Positions 55,528 through 64,000 of a stretch of DNA of 64,000 bases are shown piece after piece. Made by a program: the position numbers and the translations under genes. Each line of letters opens with the position of its first letter. Within the stretch, counting starts at the first letter, position 1. The notes below the pieces were generated by a model. That model ran no database searches. It was given only the letters and a program-made list of their open reading frames with translations, and was not told the origin of the DNA. The stretch lies in NCBI RefSeq assembly GCF_037325665.1, contig NC_090246.1, positions 62,885,122-62,949,121 on the forward strand, read 5' to 3'. The DNA is from Littorina saxatilis (lineage: Eukaryota; Mollusca; Gastropoda; Littorinimorpha; Littorinidae).

Positions 55528-56263
55528 AGGCAGAGTAAGCCTCCCGTAAACCATCACAGATACGGTCAGGCTTTTACACACAGTACAAACACCCTTTCAT
55601 TTAAACACTCACCAATTGAGAACATCCTAGGTGCCCTCCGTAAAGAGCGAACAATTTTCAAAGAATTTATTTTTGCGTGGTTTATCTTACCCCTGAGCCA
55701 TCGTGAACCCGTGTGATCCAGTTTTCCCCCTTTTCACAATGCAGTCGTCATAGTTAGTCATTTGAATGCGACTCGACGTGAGCTTATCTACAATAGCACG
55801 TTTTTTATGCACGAAACAACGGCTGTGGTTCACAAGAACTCTTGCGATGGCTTTTGACTGTTGAGAGGAACGGCGATTTGCACTGATAAACCGGGCCGTC
55901 GTCTGTTGCGACCCTTGCGTGACCCTGCTTCCGGGCTTTTCTTTTTTTAAACTTTCACAACTTCGAATTGTTCTGATCTTGTCTTGATGAAAAACGAATT
56001 CTTTTTATGATTAAAGAATGTTTGTGTAACAAGCTGTCAATTTATTATTTAGATTTTAAAAGTTAGGTCTAGCGCAAAAACGAGGCGCCATTGTTCTTCA
56101 GGGCCAAGTCCACGAAAATAAATTCTTGGAAAATGTCTCACGCTCGACAGAAAGCAGCCAGGATGTTCCCGTTCGGTGAGCGTTCAAATGGAAGTATGCT
56201 TGTACTGTATTTAGACGCTCGGCGGGGAGCTCTGTGATGGTTTACGGGAGGCTTACTGTGCCT
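55528..56263. mobile_element. TTAA-flanked inverted-repeat element (family B, copy 2)
   Basis: The ends AGGCAGAGTAAGCCTCCCG and CGGGAGGCTTACTGTGCCT are near-complements, flanked by TTAA (55524-55527 and 56264-56267). At 736 bp it is the empty counterpart of 21601-24640 and shows where the LINE entered that copy. Noncoding, so dependent on an outside piggyBac-type transposase. Confidence 0.9.
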
Positions 56264-56339
56264 TTAAGGATGGCTGTACTCAAAGATATCTTAGTCTCAG
56301 AACAGCTACATGCGTTTTGTGTTCGCACGCACTTAGTGC

Positions 56340-56472
56340 ACCTTGAATGCGGCGTATGGCTGCCTAAATGGCGGGGTAAAAACGGTCATACACGTAAAAA
56401 TCCTCTCGTGCAAAAATCACGAGTGAACGTGGGAGTTTCAGCCCATGAACGCGGAAGAAGAAGAAGAAGAAT
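56340..56472 (+). mobile_element. LINE/SINE 3' end with (GAA)n tail
   Basis: It contains GGCGGGGTAAAAACGGTCAT, an inverted CTCGTGCAAAAATCACGAG hairpin and a GAAGAAGAAGAAGAAG tail at 56454-56472. It is the 3' end of a retroelement; its limits and clade are uncertain. Confidence 0.6.
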
Positions 56473-57196
<724 letters not shown>

Positions 57197-57705
57197 TTGC
57201 CATAGATGATTGTTCGGGGGGGGGGGGGGGGGAGGTATTATTTTTAGACTTTTACGTGGGATGTCTTTCTCTTTTTGTAAAGCCTGCATGATTTTGTTAT
57301 AGTACGCTTACTACATGCAATAAAAACCGTTTCTGAAATAACCTGTTGTTGCGTGTAGAATTGAGTGTCCACGAGTTACATATTCTACCAGGGAATAGTC
57401 CTACTCTTTCTGTTTCTATATATATCTCTCTCTCCCGGCCTCTCTCTCTGCGTCCGTGCATGCGTGCGTGCGTGTGTGAGAGCACGCATGTGTGTGTGTG
57501 TGTTTATATGTGTGTGTTTTTGTGTGGGTGTGGGGGGGGTATACATGTATGTGTGTGCGTCGGAAGAAGTGCTTATGTCGAAATGATTAAAACGGCAAGT
57601 GAAACACAAAATCCTTGATGGAGAAAACCTTTCTACACATGTAGCAACATGTATACAAAACTTTCCCTCATGTCCCAAGGCTCCTTTGTCTTTTCTGTTA
57701 TATCG

Positions 57706-57766
57706 CTTTTTACATTTAGTCAAGTTTTGACTAAATGTTTTAACATAGAGGGGGAATCAAGACGAG

Positions 57767-57843
<77 letters not shown>

Positions 57844-58577
57844 GATTCAGAGTGAACCGATCTTTATGAAATTTTACATGATAGTTCCTGGGTATGATAT
57901 CCCCAGACATATATATATATTTTTTTTATAAATGTCTTTGATGACGTCATATCCGGCTTTTTGTAAAAGTTGAGGCGGCACTGTCACACTCTCATTTTTC
58001 TATAAAATTGATTGAAATTTTGGCCAAGCAATCTTCGACGAAGCCCGGACTTTGGTATTGCATTTCAGCTTGGAGGCTTACAAATTAATTAATGACTTTG
58101 GTCATTAAAAATCAGAAAATTGTAATTAAAATTATTTTTTATCAAACGATCTAAAATTACGCTCATCTCATTCTTCATCATTTTCTGATTCCAAAAACAT
58201 ATAAATATGTTATATTCGGATTAAAAACAAGCTCTGAAAATTAAAAATATAAAAATTATGATTAAAATCAAATTTGTGAAATCGATTTAAAAACAATTTC
58301 ACCTTATTCCTTGTCGATTCCTGATTCCAAAAACATATAGATATGATATGTTTGGATTAAAGACACGCTCAGAAAGTTAAAACGAAGAGAGGTACAGAAA
58401 AGCGTGCTATGCAGCTCAGCGCAACCACTGCCGCGCTAAACAGGCTCGTCAATTTTATTGCCTTTTTTCACGAGCGGCGGACTACGGTCATTGTGACAAA
58501 CTGCAGTACGTTCAGTTTCATTCTGTGAGTTCCACAGCTTGACTAAATGTTGTATTTTCGCCTTACGCGACTTGTTA
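57706..58577. mobile_element. Hairpin/(GT)n repeat family A, full copy
   Basis: It begins TTTTTACATTTAGTCAAG with the terminal hairpin, has a long (GT)n (57769-57838) and the CGTCATATCCGGC block, and ends CGCCTTACGCGACTTGT. Confidence 0.88.
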
Positions 58578-59139
58578 TACTTTCACGCCAAACAGAATTG
58601 TTCTCTCCTCTGTGACACGGTGTGCTGTTTACCTGCCCTTTCCAAAAAAGTGTCCAGTCACTTGGATATGTTTACAAGTACAGGCAGTTCCGACAGTACG
58701 CAAGTGGTATCCTTATCAGTGCAAGTACCATTGGCACTGGAAAGAACATTTTCGCAAGTCATAATAGTCGCTCAGACGGTTTAACAAGGGAAGGAATGTA
58801 CCGCTTTGTATTCGAGCAGCGCCTTGCTATGGTTAGCTCCCTTCCCTCACATTTTGTCGCAATTGCCGCAATGAAGACACCAAGAAGCACAACTGAATCC
58901 AACGCATAGAAGGGTGTGAGAAACAAAGGAAACCAAGCACTCTGAATCCATGTGCAACAGAGTAAGTAAGAGCAGAGACATACATTGAATCTATGTCTCT
59001 GGTAAGAGTTACGCGGAACCAATCTCCTTGCACCTGATAGCCTCGGAATAACAAGCATTGGAATGAACAATAAGCCACTTTCATCAAGTTATCAAAGGCT
59101 GAAGGTGTATAATTATGAGGTTGTTCACATAATTTTGCA
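58578..59139. other. Gene-free stretch
   Basis: No supported gene. Confidence 0.5.
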
Positions 59140-59144
59140 GTAAA

Positions 59145-59440
59145 CAGGGGCGGACGAGGGGGGGGGCACAGGGGGCACGTGCCCCCCCCCCCCCCCACCG
59201 AAAAAAAAAAGAAAAAAAAGAAGAAAAAAAAAGTTTTTCCATGCTGATTCTATGACCATTTTTAAGTTCAAATGGCACCAGATGGCACCATTTTGCTTCT
59301 TTGGGCAAAAGTTTTTTCCGGGGGGGCATGCCCCAGCCGGACCCCCCTTGCAAATTCGGGCGCTTCGCGCCCATCACATTCACTTTCGATTCAAAGTGCC
59401 CCCCCCCCCCCCCCCCTTACAAGCAACTGATCCGCCCCTG
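59145..59440. mobile_element. CAGGG-type inverted-repeat element, copy 4
   Basis: The ends CAGGGGCGGA and TCCGCCCCTG are complements, flanked by GTAAA (59140-59144 and 59441-59445). Poly-G and poly-C runs are at 59159-59166, 59182-59196 and 59399-59416. Confidence 0.85.
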
Positions 59441-59445
59441 GTAAA

Positions 59446-60128
59446 CCTGCAATACGACTCAATGCTTGTACGAGGGTGATAAGGTGAAGGATGCGGGCAA
59501 GAAATGATTTCACGAATGTTTTTTATTTGGGCTTGCAACATGTAGCCTGCAATGATACCGTTGTGACTGAAAAGCCTAACTTCATCTTATGACTTTGCTT
59601 GTACTTGTGCTTGAAAGTCTGCGTTCGTCAGTGCGTGCGTGCCGTGTGTGTGTGTGTGTGTGTGTGTGCGTATGTGTATCTGTGCCTGTGCATAAGTGTA
59701 CATGCGTGTATGTGTGAGAGCATCCCGGCCTGCACGGCAACGCGCTACGCGGCGGTTCCCTTGCTTTTGTAGCTATTAGCAAAGTAAACCCCGCTAACAC
59801 TATTTTGGCGCGAGGAATCATTGCATGCTGTGTCCTCCGTCTCGACCAGATATTCCGGGGATACATAACTTCATGTTGTCACATTTTGTCAATAGACAGC
59901 TTTCGTGAAGGATTTTCCGCTTGTAATAAGGTGCGGCCTTTGAGTGCAAGGGAGATAACACCGGGCCGGGAGAGTGTGAGCACGTTTCTTTACAATGTCT
60001 ACAATACCTGAACAGAGGAGTATTTACACTTTTTGGGGGTACAAATTGTATTGCATTTGAGGACTTAGTCAAATACTTTCACTTGACGATACTGTACTTT
60101 GCTTAGAAAGAGAGAGAGGGAGGGAGTT
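59446..60128. other. Gene-free stretch with a (GT)n
   Basis: A (GT)n lies at 59644-59669. No supported gene. Confidence 0.5.
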
Positions 60129-60131
60129 AGG

Positions 60132-60666
<535 letters not shown>

Positions 60667-61345
60667 TTGAGAGTCAAGTTTCGAATTATAGCATCTGCTT
60701 ATACGGAATACAACTGGCATGCAATGCCTCGACAAGAAAAACAAAATAAACAACAAAACAAACAAACAACAAAACAAACAAACAACATAACAAACAAACC
60801 AACACACACAAAAAGTACATCCGAGCATTGCATGGTTCCAGTTACAATAAAAAGCCAAACGGAATGCACTTTCCTACAAGTAAAACATCTAGTTTTCCAC
60901 GCAGAAGAAGGCATTGAGAAAATCCTTCTCATTTTTAGTACCCATTCATAAAGAAAACACCTGACATCAAAAGAAACCAACACCAACAACAACAACAAAA
61001 GGCAGAAGAGCACTGGTTTGAGTTACACAAAACTCCCAATGGAATGCGATTTCAACACGCACGGCAGAGCTAGACTTCCAAGCAGAAGAAGGCATTGCAA
61101 ATATCTTTACAAATGATAGCACCTTTATTATACAGAATTCAACTGACATGCAATGATACGACAGCAATAAACAACAAGAACAACACTAACGACAACAACA
61201 ACAACAACAACAACTTCTACTGACATGCAATGATACGACAGCAATAAACAACAAGAGCAACATTAACAACAACAACAACAACAACAACAACTTCAACTGA
61301 CATGCAATGATACGACAGCAATAAACAACAAGAACAACACTAACG

Positions 61346-61381
<36 letters not shown>

Positions 61382-61400
61382 GCAACAACAACAACAAACA
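60667..61400. repeat. Higher-order tandem repeat with (CAA)n
   Basis: Two diverged units of about 300 bp (60667-60960 and 60965-61200) share blocks such as GCAGAAGAAGGCATTG and ACATGCAATG. They are followed by three close units of about 85-100 bp built on ATGCAATGATACGACAGC plus an expanding (CAA)n tract. It lies 3' of the second P450. Confidence 0.85.
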
Positions 61401-61850
61401 TAACGGCCGAGCGTTGGTCTCAGTTAGTGGGTCGATACAGGAAACAGTCAATGTGAACGCAGTTCGCTACATTTATGTACATTTTAAAAGTCACAGAAAA
61501 CAGAAGTAATCGATCACTGGCATGAAATATCGCATGTTCATTTTAATAGAGATACAACAAAGTGTAATCGAAATTGGCTTCGACATTAAATGCAACTCTT
61601 TATCCGCTGTATGCAGTTGTACAGATTGCATGAAGTGATTTAACAGTTGCATTAATGTTGCACTGCGTGGAATGATCTTGTTGTTTGAAGCTCACATGCT
61701 TTGTTTGTCAGTTTTAAGATGAGAAGAGTTTCTGTAAGGAACGGATTGTTACCGAGAAAACAAAACAGAACAGCAACTGTTTCAAAGAAACATAATTTTT
61801 CTGAGAAGACACCTCGTGACACCTTGTTTTCAGTCAAGCAAATGAGAATG

Positions 61851-63347
61851 TTATAACTCAACAGCAGCGACCTGCGAGTCTCTGACAGCGACACAGATTT
61901 GGTAAGGGTTTGGTTTTCGCGTCGGGTTGTAGTACCCCTCCATGCTGTACTCCTCTGTCTGCCCGGAAGGCCTGGAGATTTTGACACGCTGCATGAGCGT
62001 GGTGAAGAAGAGGAAGAGCTCCATGCAGGCCAGGGATGCTCCGATACAGCTGCGACGGCCCATAGAGAAGGTGGTCACCCGCTCCACCAAGCTCTTGTCA
62101 AGCTCGCCCTCCAGGGTCAGGAAACGCTCCGGGCGGAAGACCTCGGGGTCCCCCCACAGGTCCTTGTCCTTGTAGATGGAAAAGAGGTTGAAGAACACCA
62201 CGGTGTCCTGCTTGATGTCGAAGCCCTGCAGCTTGGTGTCACAGGTGGTTGAGTGCGGGATGGCCAGAGGCACAGGAGCGGCGTAGCGGATCCCTTCCAT
62301 GATGGTGGCTTCAGCGTAGCTGAGCTTTCTGCGGTCCGCCAGGCCCGGGGCTCTGTCCCGACCCACCACGTCACAGATCTCCTTGAAGACCTTGTCCTGC
62401 ACCTCCGGGTAGGCCGCCATCAGCAGGAGGAGCCACTCCAGGGCGGTGCCCACGCTGCCATGAGCCTGCTTGATGAAGTCCAGGCTCTCCACCACGCGTG
62501 TTTTGTCCAGTCCCACCGCCAGGTCACCTTCCGACAAGCTGTTGCCTGCCTGGATCAGAAAGTCGGCCAAGTCGCGCAGGTTCTCGTCGTCAAAGGTGGC
62601 CTCGTGTTCCGTGATCCTGGCGCTCCTCCTGTCTTCTACGTCCCTGACGATGTCCTTGAAACGGTTGACCTTGGCGCGCTGGACGTGCCTCAGCCAGGGA
62701 ACCAAGTCCAGCAGGCTGCCCTTCTTGGCAGCCAGCACGCTCATCTCCCCGGCCAGCTCCGCCTTGAAGCCCGGGTCCTCCCTGAAGTCGTCCAGCCGTC
62801 CGTAGCACAGTTGATACATCATGCTGGAGATTGCCACCGAGATGCTGTCCTTGGGGCACAGGCTGGTATCCCCGTGGGACGTCAAGCTCGTGATGACGGC
62901 ACCGACCTCCGCGCGGATCACCTCCTCTATCAGGTCGGTCTTGGCGTTGATGAACTTTGCCATGGCTTGTTTGACGATGGCTTGCTTCATCTTCCACACG
63001 GCGTCGAAGGGACCAAGACCGAAGCTCCTGCCTTCGTTCCACATGCGGCCCGTGGTGAACGCGGGCCTCCCCGAGAAGTCGTCCCCTTTAGCCACCAAGG
63101 CTTCCTTGATGACGTCATAGCCGCTGACGACGACAGCGGGCCACGCGCCGAAGCTGAGGCTGAGGACGTCACCGTACGTTTCCCTGAGCTTGGTGAAGGT
63201 GAGGTGAGCCTCCTTGTCGAAGAAGGGCAGGTAGCCCATGACGGGGACACCCCGGGGGCCTGGGGGACGCTTGGAGCTGTCCTTGTTGAAGAGGAAGAGG
63301 AGCACCACCATCAGCATGCTGACCGCCAGCAGTAAGGCCGCCGTCAC
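61851..63347 (-). CDS. Cytochrome P450, clan 2, paralogue of the first (N-terminal exon outside or unseen)
   Basis: One large exon of 499 codons including the stop encodes nearly the whole enzyme. It starts after acceptor TTTGTCCTCCAG, at the same point and phase as exon 2 of the 46120 gene, so a short 5' exon is expected upstream (right). Motifs: membrane anchor (LLLAVSMLMVVLLFLF), hinge RPPGP, K-helix EGIR, FRPERF and haem loop FSMGRRSCIGASL with the Cys ligand. Oddities: helix C reads WKMKQ, so the usual Arg of WxxxR is Gln. The I-helix reads AHGSVGTALEW, lacking the acid-Thr pair. The intron found in the sister gene at PHK|VTK is absent here (RAKVNRF). The exon is intact. The two genes are convergent. 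Confidence 0.94.
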   Translation of the reverse strand: MTAALLLAVSMLMVVLLFLFNKDSSKRPPGPRGVPVMGYLPFFDKEAHLTFTKLRETYGDVLSLSFGAWPAVVVSGYDVIKEALVAKGDDFSGRPAFTTGRMWNEGRSFGLGPFDAVWKMKQAIVKQAMAKFINAKTDLIEEVIRAEVGAVITSLTSHGDTSLCPKDSISVAISSMMYQLCYGRLDDFREDPGFKAELAGEMSVLAAKKGSLLDLVPWLRHVQRAKVNRFKDIVRDVEDRRSARITEHEATFDDENLRDLADFLIQAGNSLSEGDLAVGLDKTRVVESLDFIKQAHGSVGTALEWLLLLMAAYPEVQDKVFKEICDVVGRDRAPGLADRRKLSYAEATIMEGIRYAAPVPLAIPHSTTCDTKLQGFDIKQDTVVFFNLFSIYKDKDLWGDPEVFRPERFLTLEGELDKSLVERVTTFSMGRRSCIGASLACMELFLFFTTLMQRVKISRPSGQTEEYSMEGYYNPTRKPNPYQICVAVRDSQVAAVEL

Positions 63348-63545
63348 CTGGAGGACAAAGACGATAGTGATAACCGAAGTGTTTTTTGTTTCTTTGGTTT
63401 GTTTTGTTTTTATAAGCAAGAGAGATGATAGATTGACAAGTGTGAGTAATCAACGTGGTCCAATTTTTCGGTTACTGACCCGTAACATTTTTAAACAGAT
63501 TTTGAAACAACTATCCAACAAACGAACAAACGGGAAAAAACACTC

Positions 63546-63586
<41 letters not shown>

Positions 63587-63601
63587 CAACACACACACAC
63601 A

Positions 63602-63690
<89 letters not shown>

Positions 63691-64000
63691 GAAAACAAAA
63701 ACTTTCCAGTGCACAACAAAAGCACTCAATTATTTTAACCTACTCAACCCTATTTCGGGTTACAAAAGTTACAAAACATAAACCTGCACGCATTTTGTTC
63801 AGCTAATAGAACTTTTGCTACAGTGGCCTGTGCAGATCAAAAATAACAAACTCACATAAACTGCATTTGGATTTCATTGAAGTGTAACGCAAAATTCGTT
63901 GGGCCGGTTCACATCATTGCACAAAGAGAAAAGAATGCTTTCGTTACATCTAGTAAGACATCTAGTAAGACCGCAGAGTCCTTGTGCATATGACTTTCAA
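63348..64000. other. Upstream flank of the second P450
   Basis: It holds (CA)n tracts at 63542-63688 with a TTTTTGTTTT-rich patch beside the exon. No first exon could be identified. Confidence 0.5.
63542..63688. repeat. (CA)n microsatellite
   Basis: A CA run of about 147 bases with a few AAC, TAC and CTC interruptions. Confidence 0.97.

Noticed and set aside
62253-63335. Long 360-codon frame on the plus strand
   Set aside because: It is the antisense shadow of the second P450. GC-rich coding DNA keeps the opposite frame open, and it has no protein motifs of its own.
63450-63738. Cys-Val and His-Thr repeat frames
   Set aside because: Translations of the (CA)n microsatellite.

Overview
The window is nuclear DNA from an animal, most likely a caenogastropod (marine snail). 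The evidence is a set of spliced genes with GT-AG introns, PIGQ and clan-2 cytochrome P450 genes of animal type, and a dense load of (GA)n, (CA)n and (GAA)n tracts, tRNA-derived SINEs, LINE fragments and short terminal-inverted-repeat elements of kinds common in molluscs. The species is inferred, not proven. No prokaryotic, CRISPR or free-standing RNA gene was seen.

Host genes: (1) on the minus strand, the 5' part of an unrecognised, acidic, probably disordered protein (exons 1013-1873 and 1-235, running off the left edge); (2) on the minus strand, PIGQ, a subunit of the GPI-GlcNAc transferase (29468-36698), reconstructed as eight or more exons with phase-matched splice sites; (3) on the minus strand, a broken but spliced copy of an invertebrate multi-copy family with a C-terminal cysteine cluster (about 37933-41050); (4) on the plus strand, a clan-2 P450 (first exon 46120-46170, body 51848-53575) with a TATA/initiator promoter; (5) on the minus strand, a paralogous P450 (61851-63347) whose first exon lies outside the window. 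The two P450 genes are convergent, with 8.3 kb of repeats between them.

Between the genes: 2.6-5.0 kb is a P-element-like transposon with a THAP exon, inverted repeats and a 7-bp duplication. 5-14 kb is gene-poor with two inverted-repeat elements and a tandem duplication. 14.7-17.3 kb is a decayed L1/Tx1-like LINE holding three later insertions. 18.7-20.6 kb has two copies of one SINE. 21.5-25.5 kb is a three-level nest (hairpin/(GT)n element, TTAA element, LINE). 26-28.3 kb has a CAGGG-type element and a tRNA-SINE. 43.6-45.7 kb has a TA-flanked MITE and a young RNase H LINE. 47.8-51.7 kb, inside the first P450 intron, has a GAA-tailed SINE, an L2/CR1-like LINE, a tRNA-SINE and a hairpin element. 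53.9-60.3 kb has two CAGGG elements, a TTAA element, another hairpin element and long GA tracts.

The most unusual structure is a tandem array beside PIGQ (about 28375-29562). Its roughly 95-bp units are copies of the last 32 codons of PIGQ, including the stop codon and an AATAAA embedded in the coding sequence, and they decay with distance from the gene. Other points worth checking are the altered I-helix motifs in both P450s, the loss of the helix-C arginine in the second, the THAP-bearing P-like element, and a family of elements with CAGGG termini, 5-bp duplications and poly-G/poly-C arms.
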